Under the pieces are notes generated by a model. It searched no databases and was not told the DNA's origin. It saw only the letters and a program-made list of their open reading frames with translations. The position numbers and the translations under genes are program-made. Shown in pieces: positions 33,653-45,788 of a stretch of 64,000 nucleotides of DNA; the stretch's first letter is position 1; each line of letters starts with the position of its first letter. Source of the DNA: Hevea brasiliensis (lineage: Eukaryota > Streptophyta > Magnoliopsida > Malpighiales > Euphorbiaceae); NCBI RefSeq assembly GCF_030052815.1, contig NC_079503.1, positions 51,068,735 to 51,132,734 of the forward strand. The letters are read 5' to 3'.

Positions 33653-33662
33653 AGTGGGAGAT
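33653..33662 (+). other. Polypurine tract of Copia F
   Basis: AGTGGGAGAT directly before the 3' LTR. Element B has the same ten bases at the matching place (45721-45730, minus strand). Confidence 0.85.
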
Positions 33663-35755
33663 TGTTAGTAGTATGCCCTAGAGCATATCATTTAGTATGT
33701 ATCTTGTACATATTTTTAATAATAAAAGGCATTTCCACTTTTCCGTTTACATAATATATTTATGTGTAATAGAAAAGGTCCATTGATATTTTGTTAGAAA
33801 TATTATTCTTAAGTTGTTAAGAATATGAGTGACAATATTTCTAGCACAAAGTATCATAAATAGGTTCACAATCGAGGATACTTCATAATAAGGACATGAC
33901 TTATCCGTAAAGATTGTATTCATGTTTGTTCCCAAGTTATTTATATGAGATATAAATAAGATGGAATGGTGAGTCTCATGCCATATAACAAACATGATAG
34001 GCACTTATAAATGATAAGTAGGTCAACCAGTGACACTTATGACAAGCACATGGAGTTTACTCTTGTCAATGTTTTGTCATAAATCATATCGGCATATAAT
34101 CTTTAGACCGAGATAGCACAGCTTATCTTGTATATAGGTAGTTTGAGTTTGATATCGCTTTCATACTTGTACTATGTATGGGTATATGGGCATGTGTTGG
34201 CTCCTGCTAGTTATATATGGAGGTAGGTATTGATCAAGAAGGAATCTGTTCCTCTAAGTAAATAGAGATAAAATCCTATGTTCATTTAATTGTTCTTGAG
34301 GTTTCAAGTTCCTGCCAGACAGATAGATTTATTCGTAAAAGAGTTTCGATGAGAAAATCTTTTAATAAAGAACTGGAATTAAAAGAGAACATAATATTCA
34401 TAGCAAATGGAGTTTGACATAAACCATGACTCAAGATTGAGTTGGGATTTTGTAACAGAGAGATTCTAGTGCATGGTAACATATGATTATAGGTTCATTT
34501 AAGGTAAACCTTATTACTAATTGGGTGGCCATGGCATGCTATGCTAGGTGTTAACCATGGTCTATGAGGTTCATAAAATGATTTAGAGAAATCATTTATG
34601 GTAAGAAAGAGTTCGATGATATTAAGAGTTGATATCATGTCTCATTGCCAATTAGTGATGAGCCTAGTAAGTCACACACATACACAAGTTATCACCTATT
34701 TAAATATGATTTAATTAATTAATTAAAGAGTTTAATTGATTAATTAAATAGATTTGGTTTGCAATAAAATTGCAAAGTCCCTAGCATGACTTGAAACCAA
34801 ATCTAGATTATTGGATGTGTAGTATAAATTAAATTTATATTTAAAGTGTTTAAATATGAATTTAATTGATGAGAAATTAATTAATAGAGATTAATTAATT
34901 AATTTATATTTGATATAAATTAATTAGAAGAAGAAAATAATTATTTTGGGTTAAGAACTCAAAATTAAGACACAGGGCATTTTGGTCATTTTGCGGTGTG
35001 ACACGTGGCACCATGAGATGGTGACACATGGCATAACACATAAGCTTACAAATATTTTTAATCATGTAAGATGATTAAAATCAAGATTAAATATAGGTTT
35101 GACACTTGGCACAATGTGATTGGGTCACTTAAACCTAGAGCTAATCAAAAGGTGACATGTGGCTAGGGTTTAATGTGTTAACCTAGCTATTTAAGTGGGG
35201 TTATGAAAAGAAAACACAACCAGCAGCCTCTCCTCTCATATGTCACGCCACTGTGAGCCTCCAGCTATTTCTCTTCATCTCTCATCAATTCAAAGAGATT
35301 AGCCATCAATCTCTTGAATTAAGAATACTAGAAATTGTTTCTAGTGTCCTGTTTACATCTCTAATCTCTTAAAAGGAAGAACTTGAATTTCTAATTAATA
35401 GAAAAGGCTTTAGAAGCTGTTCAAGGGCTGCCATAGGTGTTCTTGGTGTGGACAAGCTAGAGGGACAACATCCGTGTCCTCAAGACGAATCTCAAAGGCG
35501 CAGACACGCTGCAGCACATCAAGAGGTTAGTGTAATCGTTCTTGATTTAATCTAGGGTTCTAAAATTAATCTGATTAATTTTAAAATCTTAAATGGCAAA
35601 TACAGATCCAAAAACATATTAAAAGAGTTTTAATATGTTGTTTATCATTGAAATCAAATAGATAAAAATAAATCTTGCATGGTGCTTGTGACCCTAGGTG
35701 AAAATTTTTGAATTCAATGATATAATCTTGTGTTTTTCACGCTTCCGTTCCTTCA
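33663..35755 (+). repeat. Copia F 3' LTR
   Basis: Near-identical to 26250-28344; differences are mostly small indels and transversions. It ends CTTCCGTTCCTTCA followed by the second CAACT target copy. Confidence 0.96.
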
Positions 35756-35760
35756 CAACT

Positions 35761-37443
35761 CTCATTCCGCTTACCCCCCTCTCCCCACAAACTGAGCCAC
35801 AAAATGAAACACCCATTTTTGAAACTCCGTTCCAAGAACCAATGTCTAAACCTGCGCCAACTCAAACCAAATCTAAAGGTAAAACTAAAAAGGCTGCAGG
35901 TAGACTCAAGAAAGCCACTGTTGGAAAACGAAAAGGAGCACCCTCTGTTCCTTTGGACTTAAACTCTCCACCTCAACCTTCCTCTAAACCAGTCAGCAAA
36001 AGAACTAGGTCCTCCTCGCAAATTCCATCACCAGCGGTTCAAACCCCTGTACCTCAGTCACCCTTACACTCTCCCCTGCCTGCCACTGCTCCAGCAGCAC
36101 CTGCATCATCTGCCGATGATATAGAGGAGGTACTTTCTCCATTACCTTGGGCCTTTAAAGACATGGATATGGAAAATGCTTATGAGAGTTTAGCCTCTAA
36201 ACCTATTTTGGCAAACAAATATATGGATGAGCAAATTTTAAAAAAATTAGGCATTTATGACTCTGTATTTGCCTATTTAGATGCTGTCAACTGGACTAAG
36301 TTTGCTAGGATTAGGGAACCAGTGTACAAGGATTTGACATTGGAATTTTTGAGTTCTTTAAGGCTGAATTTCAAACCGACAGTACCTGAACATAAGGATG
36401 TGATCTATTTTCGATGTGCTGGCATTGATAGGGAGTTAGACATAGATGCTATGAATGCAATTTTTGGTTATTAGGGTTCGGGCTATAAAAATATAGAGTG
36501 GCAACAAACCATCTATGACCCTGTTCAGTTCTGGAAAGACATTGCACCTTTTGGGGGTTATTATAGATAGAGGACAGCGAAAGCGTCTAGGATAGTTGAT
36601 CATGTATTGAAATACCTCCATAGATTCATCTCTTACACTATTTTAGGAAGGGGACACAGTAACAGCATTGTGGGTGCTGGAGATTTATTTTTCTTGTGGT
36701 GCATGAAGGAGAGAAAACAAGTGAGCACAGCCCATTTCCTAGCTACTCATTGGCACCAAATTGTCACAAAGCATACCAAAGGTAGTATAGTCTTTAGAGG
36801 ATATATAACTGCCATAGCCAATTCATTTAGCTTTGATGCTAGTCTGTATAAGCTGCTGCTAGTGTCTGGTGAATCATATATAGACAGCACAATGTTGCTA
36901 CACATGGATGTTTGTGAGAAAGTACGACATACCTATGCTTTGTTATAGCAGCATCCTGAAGCCAGTGGTACTGCAGACCCAACTACCTTTGCACCAGCAG
37001 AACCCCAAACAACCATCGCCCTACAGTTTTTCGTAGATATTTTGTCCCTTTTAAAATCATTGGAATCTAAAATAGCCAGTTTCACTGTCTAACCATCTGT
37101 TCCCTCACCTGACACCATAGATATCCTTGCAACCTTGAAGAGCTTAGAAGTCAAAATTGATACCATGGGTCAGCAGCAGGTCAACCAAAAGAAGAAGCTA
37201 GAAAAGAAACTTAAAAAGAGATTTTCATCTCTTAAAAAGAAACAGAAGCAGCAACAACTTCAAATGTTGGAACTCTACAACAAATTGGCCCAATCTTATA
37301 GCAATTTATATCATTGGGGCCAAGACATGCTTCAAGAAATGAAAGACCTCACAGAAAATTTGGAAACTGCTTCTGAAGCTTCAGATCACAATGAACCTAC
37401 TGCAGAACCTGAAGCAGACCCTGATACAGCAACAAAGCCTTGA
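35761..37443 (+). pseudogene. Athila third ORF (ATHILA ORF-1 type), 3' part with stops
   Basis: One frame with four in-frame stops (36472 TAG, 36568 TAG, 36946 TAG, 37090 TAA). It begins with a Pro/Ser/Lys-rich basic region (to about 36110), then a conserved domain: DMENAYESLASKPILANKYMD, FARIREPVYKDLTLEFLSSL, DVIYFRCAG and, after the first stops, YTILGRGHSNSIVGAGDLFFLWCM and FRGYITAIANSF. The LEFLSS and FRL/IFRCAG pattern is that of the ATHILA ORF-1 family found after pol in Athila. The C-terminal 100 residues (37135-37440) form a Lys/Gln-rich coiled-coil and an acidic tail. Its role is unknown; the position invited the name 'env-like', but I see no clear signal peptide or fusion peptide. 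Confidence 0.88.
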
Positions 37444-39655
37444 CAGCAGAGCTTGAACAGTAGCAGTAGTTTAGTACTAGTTTTAGTTCTTCAATTCAGT
37501 TTTAGTTTCTGTTTTAGGTTTATTTTGTAATCTGTTTATTTTAATCTTCAAACCTTAGTAATAGTTGTAATACTTTGGTAATTAGTTTTTCTGATTATAT
37601 TTGCACTTCTTTCCTTTAGTTTACTTTATTTTCTTTTATCTTCTGATATGGATATAGTTATTCTATGAATGCTTTTTGGTTTAATTCTTGATTTAACTGT
37701 TAGATCTTATTTCTTTACACTTTTTCATCTTCTTGCACATTATTTTTGTACTTTATCATTTCTTCAATCCTAATTTAGTTGCACAATCTCCTTTGAGCTG
37801 CATATCTTTAACATCATTTAGAGGTAACAGCTTACCCTTTTACTATTTATGCTTATGCCAATACTTCTACCAGTGCTTATGCTAATGCTTATGCTTTTGC
37901 TTACCCTACACAACAAGTTAAGCAACATCTTAAGCAGTGTAAATTCATACATTTGAGCTACCTTTTCACATTTTTCTCTCTAAAGTTTTATTGTTAATAT
38001 CATTTTGAGCTAATTTTGGAATTCTTGAGCTTATATTAATTTAATCCCTAATTGTATATATTTCATTAATTGATTAGTTCACACAATTTTGCCCATCTTT
38101 GCATTCATTTTAAATATTGAGGACAATGTTTCATTTGAGTTTGGGGGTGAGTGCAAAATTTTTGCAAAATTTTTAAATTTTTCTTTAAAATTTTCATTCA
38201 TTCATTGCATTTCATTCATTCATATATAGATCATCCATACACTTTTACATATACCACACACATGTCTATACTCATACACATACATTTGCATATAGTTTTC
38301 ATATAGATTACACTTAGTTTTAATTTGATTTATGCATTCATTTTAGGATCATGCATATCATAAAAATAAATTTTTACCTTGTCCTTAGAGGATTGAGAGT
38401 TGCTTTGAAGAGCAATTAAGCTTACTTTTAGAAGGGTTTGATGGATTGAAAGTTCTGGATAGGTGCAAAGTTATTAGATTCTTGCTTTAGTTTATATCTT
38501 CTTAGCTAAGGGCCACCCAATCAATTGCATTGACTTTGAGTGCTTAGAGAAAACACTAGGGTGAGAAGTAGCTAATTGATGTCTCACCAATCCTAGAACA
38601 ATCTTTCTAAACCTTTCAAGGCGAAATCATAGCATACACTTGAAAAAGAAATGATCTAGGCATTCTTTGAATTTTAAACCCATATTTTAGCCTTAGCCAA
38701 CCTCACTTTAAAATTTCCCTTTGGAACCAATTTGAGCCTATATTTATCCCTCTTATTTCTTTGGAACCCACATTAATGCCTAGCCATAAACCCAAACACT
38801 TACCTACCCTCCATGAGAATAATTCTTTGAGTGATAGATACACTTAAAAAAAAAAATTAATAATGATAATAATTAGTTGGGAGAAGTGACTAAAGTAAAA
38901 AAAAAAAGGGAAGCTAGCAAATTCAATTATGGTATGTAAAGTAATTCACCACCCAAGTACACAAAGAAATGAGTTTGGGGGTGAATTGAAAGGGACAATT
39001 ATAATTCAAAGTCAATGTTATTTATATAGTCCCTCTAAAAGCTTAAAAAATATATGCTAGCATTGGTGAATAGTTGTAAAGTTCCTTCTTCCAAATGAGT
39101 TTTGATTCAAAAAAAAAATATATATATATATATAAAAATAAAAATAAAAATAAAAAAAATAAAAAAAATTGTGTGTCTTGATCTTTTAATAATCTGATTA
39201 TTCTCATATTTTGATACCTTTATCCTTTTCTTGTTAGCCACATTATCACCCCCTTAGCCCCATTACAACCCTTGGAAGTCCTTTTGATCTTTTGATGGTG
39301 TTTTGCTACATTAGTGGAGATTGGAATAAAAGAATTGCCTATGGGATTGTGATATCATTAATCCACCATCATTATTTGAGATACTTTAGTTTATGGATCA
39401 CCCTATAGTCTATTTAGGCATGATTATTCTTTGTGATTGATTGGTTTGGGCTTGATGATATGGATAATTGACCCAAGGCTAAGCGGTGATAACTTTGGTA
39501 ATGATTGAATTCTTTGCATCTTGAAAGTGGGTATATGGTGTTTTGGTGGCTAAAAGTAAGTTTGAGAGTTTGGATGAGTAATTTTCATAAATTTAAGGTA
39601 AGGTACCCCAAATTGCATTAATTGTTTTTATTTGCTTGAGGACAAGCAAAGGTTT
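37444..39655 (+). other. Athila 3' non-coding region
   Basis: About 2.2 kb without ORFs between the third ORF and the 3' LTR. It has GCTTATG repeats near 37850-37920, poly(A)/(TA)n/(AAAAT)n low-complexity DNA at 39107-39170 and two extra purine-tract-like GAGTTTGGGGG words (38137-38147 and 38971-38981). Confidence 0.8.
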
Positions 39656-39670
39656 GAGTTTGGGGGAATT
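39638..39670 (+). other. Polypurine tract region of Athila
   Basis: GAGGACAAGCAAAGG then GAGTTTGGGGGAATT ending at the LTR start (39671). Stem TTGCTT/AAGCAA (39632-39648) overlaps it. GTTTGGGGGA is the usual Athila purine tract. Confidence 0.85.
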
Positions 39671-41248
39671 TGTTATACTCATTTCATATAGGCATTTTAG
39701 GGTAGTTTTGCATCTATTTTGCCCTTATATTTTAGTATATTTTATGTTTTTAGCTTTATTTTAGCTTATTTGTTAACTTTAGATACTTTATATTTGATTT
39801 TTGTAATTTTGTTATTTTTGATAGGATTTTGTGGCAAATCGAAGATCAATAAGTGCATTAGGAAGTGATTTGAAGAAATTTGGAGTTCTTTAAGTATAGA
39901 GGAAAGTTGAAGAAATCAAGCCTTGAAAGAGAAAGTTAGCCGAAATTTGCTTGAGACTTTGCTTAACATCCTACTTTGGGTAAAGCAGCAGTGCTCAAGT
40001 TGCAGCACAAGTCAAGCATGAGTAGAAAAGTCTATTTTACTCTAAGTCTACCGAGATTTGCTGAGGGTCTGCTTAACCTTAAGCAGACAGTGCGACTAGA
40101 AGCTGAAATTTGCTAAGAAGCTGCTTAGGGTTAAGCCGAACCCTAAGCAAATTGCTCAGAACGTGAATAATGCTGTTGACTTGGATAATTTTACACCTCA
40201 TTTCGTATCCACTCCTTGGCTCTTATTTACTTTTAGGGCAACTTTTTGGGACGATATAAATTCATCATTTCCTAGTTTTTGCCACAAGAGGAAAGGGAGG
40301 AAAAACAAAAAGGAAAGAAAAATAGAATAGAAAGAGGAGAAGACGCCACTTTTTGGGGAGGAGCTGTTGCAACCATTTTTGGAGCTCCAGAAACCAGAGT
40401 TTTGGGTTCTTCTACCTGGGTTTTTCTATTTTAGTTCTCTTATCATGTCTTTCTTTACTTTTCCATCAATCTTTCTTGTAAATACCATTATGAGTGAGTG
40501 AACTCTTTAGATTTCAGAGTTGGGAAATATGTTTTAGATTAATTTGTGGATTTGGACTAGGTATTTCCTTATTTTACATAAATATGAGTTTTGATTCCTT
40601 CCTTGTGTGCTTGATTTGCTTGCCTAATGTTGGTACCCATTGGGTATTGTGTTAATCTTTGATTGAAGGACCGAAAGGTGAAAATCATTGATAGATAATC
40701 AAGGATTGGAACTTAAAATCACCTAGATTTAGAAATAAACTTGGGTTTTAAGAGGAATTAATGATTGGTTACAAAACTTAATGGGTTTTAAATTAATCAA
40801 ATATCGTACGAAAGTAGGTTTGGTTATTTTAGAACACACTTTGGCTTGCTTGAAAAAGAAATCAAAGGAATTTAGAATTAATCACCTTCAAACTCTATTT
40901 TTCTCTAAAAATTGAAATGCCCAAGACAAATCCCAACTAATTTATGCATAAAACCCCAACTCTGGAATCACTTTTAACATAATTAGACTTTCATTTAAAT
41001 TACCCATTATCAATTTAGTTTAATCGCAAACTAGATTTAGAATTTATTTGCTTGCTCTTTACATATTTCAATTAGATTAATCAATTTACTTTGCTCATTT
41101 ACATTTACCATTCATTCATTAATCATTAGCCCAAATAATCGCTTCATTCATAGTTTGGTACTCAAACTGCAAATCCTCATGGGAACGATACTTGATTCAT
41201 CTCTTTATTACTTGAAATGACCCGTATACTTGCGGATTCGCCACATCA
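39671..41248 (+). repeat. Athila 3' LTR
   Basis: 1578 bp, same length as the 5' LTR. About 30 mismatches in the first 700 bp, most of them transitions. Followed by the second GTCAC. Confidence 0.96.
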
Positions 41249-41253
41249 GTCAC

Positions 41254-41789
41254 CATGTGAAATTACCAAATTGCCCTTGTATGAATTTTTGAGTTCTTAA
41301 CCCAAAATTATAATTTCTCCCTCAAATTAATTTATATCATATATAAATTAATTAATCAATTAATTTCTATTAATTAATTTCACAATTAAATTAAATTCAT
41401 ATTTAAACTCTTTAAATATAAATCCAATTTATATCATATATCCAATGTCCATGATTTGGTTTCAAGTCATGCTAGGGGCTTTGTAATTTTATTGCAAATC
41501 AAATATATTTAATCAATTAATTAAACTCTTTAATTAATCAATTAAATCATAATTAACTTGGTGGTTAACTTGTGTATGTGTGTGACTTACTAGGCCCATT
41601 ACTAATTGGCAATGAGAAATGATATTAACTCTTAATATCATTGGAACTCTTCTTCACCTTAAATGATTTCTCCAAATCATTTTAGGCATCTCATAGACCA
41701 TTGTTGACACCTAGCATAGCATGCCATGGCCACTCAATTAGCAATAAGAAATATCTTAAAATGAACCTTTAATCATACATCACCATACA
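41254..41789 (-). repeat. Copia B 3' LTR, piece 2
   Basis: Continues the inverted LTR after Athila. It aligns in reverse complement with 27020-27580 of Copia F (for example the TTAATTAATTAA-rich part and the TAGCATAGCATGCCATGGCCAC part). It ends at 41789 with the first ATACA target copy of solo LTR D. Confidence 0.86.
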
Positions 41790-44700
41790 TGTAACACCCT
41801 CCCAGTAGCAATTCCGTACATTCTACTGTTCCGGTGACTGGTGTCAGTCCGGACAGCTAGAACATCCGGAAAAATATTTAAACTATAGTGAGGGACCATA
41901 ATTAACTCAAATATTAATAAGAAAAATTTGGTAAAAATTTTAGAAATAAAATACAACCGAGTTAAACGAGCCGGTGCCCAAGAGATGGGTAACCAGAGGG
42001 AAGTTGCGGTTCTCGCAACGAGGAGCCCTAGACCCGGGAAAAAATTCATAAAATAATTTTTGGGACTCCAGAGAAGGGTCATTGAGGTTCCCATGGCATT
42101 AGAATGCCAAGAAAATACCTAGAAAAATTTTTCAATCGGTACAGACAATTTTGACCCGTTAAGCCAAACGGAGGGCATTTTGGTCATTTCGCCTTCAGAG
42201 GTGATTTTTGGCCGACTTGTCAAGTTAAGTAAATAATTATTATGACTCAAAATATGAATAAATATTGCTAAAAATTAAATTGAAATGTGGTAGAAAAGAA
42301 AAGAAAAGAAAAATGAAGGAAATTAGGGATAATGACATCACATGATGTCATTTACATACCCTCCACCAATCACCATTCAACAAGCCTTCTTAAAACAATT
42401 AAAAGAGACAAATGGACCCAAAAATTCTGTTGTTTCCTTCTTCTTCTTCAGCCAGCCGTGAGCTTCTTCTTCTTCCTCCATAATTCTTGTTCTTTCATAC
42501 CTTAAATCCTTGATTTTTCACCCCAAAACCCTTAGGTCCCTTCACAAAAATTGGTCACCCAACCTTGCTAGAGTGTTTGGCAGCCAAGAAAACAAAAGAA
42601 AGTGAAGTTCAAGCTTGGGAAAAATCTGCCCTATTCAAGGTTAGTGCTATACTTTCACTCTCACTCCTTTAATCCTTGTTAGAGCATTATTTTAAGACAA
42701 GAAATTGTAAGAATTTGAAGTAAATCATATATGTTAGGGTATCTTCAATTTTCGGCAGCCCTAAGGAAGGATGAGTTTGATTGTTTTAATGAACTTAGAG
42801 TGGCTAGAAATGATGTTTAAGGTATGAATATGCATGGATATTGAACTAGTATGCTAATTAAGGTTTATGTGTAATTTGAATTGGACATTAGGGTTTTGAG
42901 AAGTGAAAGATTGACTTGGCTTAGGAAATTGTTAGAGAACATTTTAATGGTCAATTAGTGACTATTTTAGGTAAGTTGAGCACAATTTGGACTGAAAAAT
43001 AGGATTGCAAAGTGAAGATGTAGGTTGCCCTAGGACAGCAGCAGAGGGACTGAAAATTCAGTCCACTTGGACTGCCATAACTTGGGCTGTGTTGGTCCAA
43101 TTGGTGTTTGGCCAATTGGACATGAAACTAGGCTTATAATGGCACATTTTTACTGAAGAAACCATGCCCAAAAGACCAAAGCAAGAGGACCAAAACTTGG
43201 CCCCAATCCGGATACCCTGCAACTGATTCTGCAGAATGACCAAATGAACAGTAACTGTTCATTTGGCCATAACTCACTGTAGATTTGGTCAATTGACCTG
43301 AAATTTTTACAGCAATAAGTTAAGACATAGACAAACAACTTTCATGAAGGAACCTACCCCAAATTATGGCCAGAACCCATCCAACCAAGTGACTCTAGTT
43401 ACTGTTTATGTTACTGTAGATATGGTCAATTCTGCAGATTGGCAATCCGTCCAGCTGTGGTTTTTGGACCATATATAGAGCTACAAAACTCCAAATAGAG
43501 TGATTCAAAAAATGAAATTCAACTAGACAAAATAAGGAACAACTTTCATGTTTGTCATTTCCTCAAATTCCCACTGCAACAGGGCCCAATGGAATAGTAA
43601 AGTTGGGTCTCAAAAACTGAAATTTCTGCCCTCTTAGAATTAAGTTGAGAAATGGAAATGGCAATCAATTCCAACAAGTTTTAAATAAAAAATGTGGTAT
43701 GTTTGGGGTGTTAAAACCAATACACCTATTTTCTATCCAAAAGTCAACATTTTTGTTGACCAATGAGGTGAATAGTGACATCAAAACTTGAAATGCACAA
43801 ATTGAAGAATTTAAAAGTTTCAAATGCCCTAGTATACCTAACATGATTGGTTTGGATAGTTTGGCATGCCAATAGGGTTCGATTAGCGATCGCACATGGC
43901 AATATGCCATTCTGTGATTTCATGGCTTTTAGCCATTCTGACCTTGTATTGAGCTTTGGCCTTGTGCCTGATATTATTTACAGCTTGTTAGCTGTTCTGT
44001 TGCACACCGGGAGATGCCTATGTGACCGATGGTGTGATGGCCCGAGGTACTTGATACCCAGTGCCAGTTTACCCGTTTATCCAGTCCAGTCTCCTAGTGT
44101 AGGTTACTTGGGGCAACCAAATGAATAAAAGTGGACAAAGTAAATGATATACAAATACCTAACAAATAAAACATATACATTCGTTACATATTTATTTCTT
44201 GCTATTTCTTTTATTTTATTATTGCACCACTAAGCATTATTGCTTAGCGCGTTGCTTTTGCCACGCGTAGGTACTGGAGATATTGATCGTGAGCCCAGTA
44301 GACCGCAGACTGGGTGAGTCCATCCTGCAGTTCTGCACAGTGTCCGTGTCACCTCAACTTCTGCAGTGCATTGGTAGGACACTAGGTGTTATTTTGACAT
44401 TTTGTAACTAAATTTTGATTTTCTCATATGAAATTAAACTTGTGTAATGTATATTGATGTTTATGTAAATTATGAAAAATTGTATTTGTGAATGGAAAAG
44501 TAAATGTTTATTTGTGATATATATGTGATCATCACATGTGATGGATGACTGAGAATTGAAATTGAAATGTTGAGATCTTGATATGGAGTTGAGAATGAAT
44601 GAATTTGTTTATTGGAAGTGTTTTTCACAGGTTCCGAAGAACTGTTTTCTCCATTTTTAGCCGGTACTCTGCCGGATTTTCTTTAAAAATTTTCGGAACC

Positions 44701-44879
44701 TCAAATAATTTATAATTTCAATAAATGACTTAAATGAACTATATTTCACAAATTATATTCAAAACTATGATGAAAATGAATTAAAAAGAATAAAAATGAT
44801 TGAGATAAGATAGGGTGTTCCGGTACACCATGTGACATAGCTTACTTGGGTATACTGTACACGGGTAAGGGGTGTCACA
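41790..44879 (+). mobile_element. Solo LTR D (Ty3/gypsy, 3090 bp)
   Basis: Begins TGTAACACCCTCCC, ends GGGGTGTCACA, and is flanked by a perfect ATACA duplication (41785-41789 and 44880-44884). No primer site or internal region, so it is a solo LTR left by recombination between LTRs. A GTCCGGAC palindrome lies at 41851-41858 and imperfect ~150-bp internal repeats at about 43070-43500. Related to the LTRs of E, G and H. ORFs at 41780-42094, 43665-43910 and 43847-44128 have no features of real genes. Confidence 0.92.
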
Positions 44880-44884
44880 ATACA

Positions 44885-45720
44885 CTAAAATCCTTCCGTA
44901 TTATGTCCCAATCTCATTAAGGGTCATGGTAGAGTCAAACCCCTTATCATGGAATCTTATGCACTCATTTGAAATCTTATTCTTGACATATAAGACTTTA
45001 CCATCAGGAAACACCTTTCCTGACAAAGTCATCCATCCTAGCCAGAAACTTAATCTTGTCAAGAATAGTTCAAATCCACATAGGACTTTTAACCCTATTT
45101 ACTCAAGGCTATGGATCCCTTCTTGACTAAATACCTATCCCAACATATAACTAATCTGAGCCAACATACACCAGAATATCCATACACAGTATAGATATGT
45201 AAGTGGTATCAAACCACCCATATAAGAGACAATTGTGTCATCTCAGGTTTAAGGATTATATGCAATAGTATAACACATAACATTTTATTGACTCAAGTAA
45301 ACGCCATGTTCATGTCATCTGTATGTCATAAGTTCAACCTACTCATCTCGTAAGTGTCCACTGTATTTATCCCAATATCTCATATCAGATGGCATGAAAC
45401 TCACCATTCCATATACATCAATATCTCATACTAATTAATGGAGATAAAAAGAGGTGACAACTCTTTGGATACAATGTGCCCACCAAAATATCCTTTAGCT
45501 GTGAACTCTGATTTATAGCAAATATCCCATATATTCTGTCACTCATATTCTTATCTTATAAGAATAGAATATATAACATAGTGTTAATGGACAATTTCAA
45601 ATAAATATGATATTGAACATACATAACATTTAAATGAAATGTTTATTGCCATTAAAATATTTGCAATTTTATTTACAAGTTACAAGATTAGTACATGCTC
45701 TAGGGCACACACAACTAACA
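44885..45720 (-). repeat. Copia B 3' LTR, piece 3
   Basis: The last part of the inverted LTR; its right end on the plus strand reads GGGCACACACAACTAACA, the complement of the TGTTAGTTGTGTGTGCCC LTR start. The minus-strand purine tract AGTGGGAGAT follows at once (45721-45730). Confidence 0.88.
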
Positions 45721-45788
45721 ATCTCCCACTTGGCCTAGAGCCATTTATTACAGTATCTAAGACCCATCTTCTCAAGATGTATGTTTAA

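Larger units (their letters stand above)
26250..35755 (+). mobile_element. Copia element F, complete but defective
   Basis: LTRs 26250-28344 (2095 bp) and 33663-35755 (2093 bp), target duplication CAACT (26245-26249 and 35756-35760), tRNA-iMet primer site, long leader, gag, integrase, RT and RNase H in Copia order (integrase before RT), and purine tract. The protease is missing and several frameshifts and stops break the frame. It is inserted in the third ORF of Athila. LTR ends and coding sequence show it is related to element B. Confidence 0.95.
17654..41248 (+). mobile_element. Athila-type Ty3/gypsy retrotransposon (element C)
   Basis: Two 1578-bp LTRs (17654-19231 and 39671-41248), TG...CA ends and a perfect target duplication GTCAC (17649-17653 and 41249-41253). 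Order: LTR, tRNA-Asp-type primer site, gag, protease-RT-RNase H-integrase, a spacer, a third ORF of the ATHILA ORF-1 kind, long 3' non-coding region, purine tract, LTR. Without the inserted Copia F (26250-35755 plus one target copy) it is about 14 kb, ordinary for Athila. Nonsense codons break pol and the third ORF, so this copy is inactive. The LTRs differ at about 30 sites in their first 700 bp by eye, so the insertion is not recent. Confidence 0.96.

Noticed and set aside
24922..37443. Athila third ORF as a true retroviral envelope gene
   Set aside because: I see no signal peptide, fusion peptide or convincing membrane anchor; the visible similarity is to the ATHILA ORF-1 family only.
43847..44128. 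93-codon ORF in solo LTR D
   Set aside because: It sits in conserved U3/R LTR sequence; the matching part of element E does not keep the frame.
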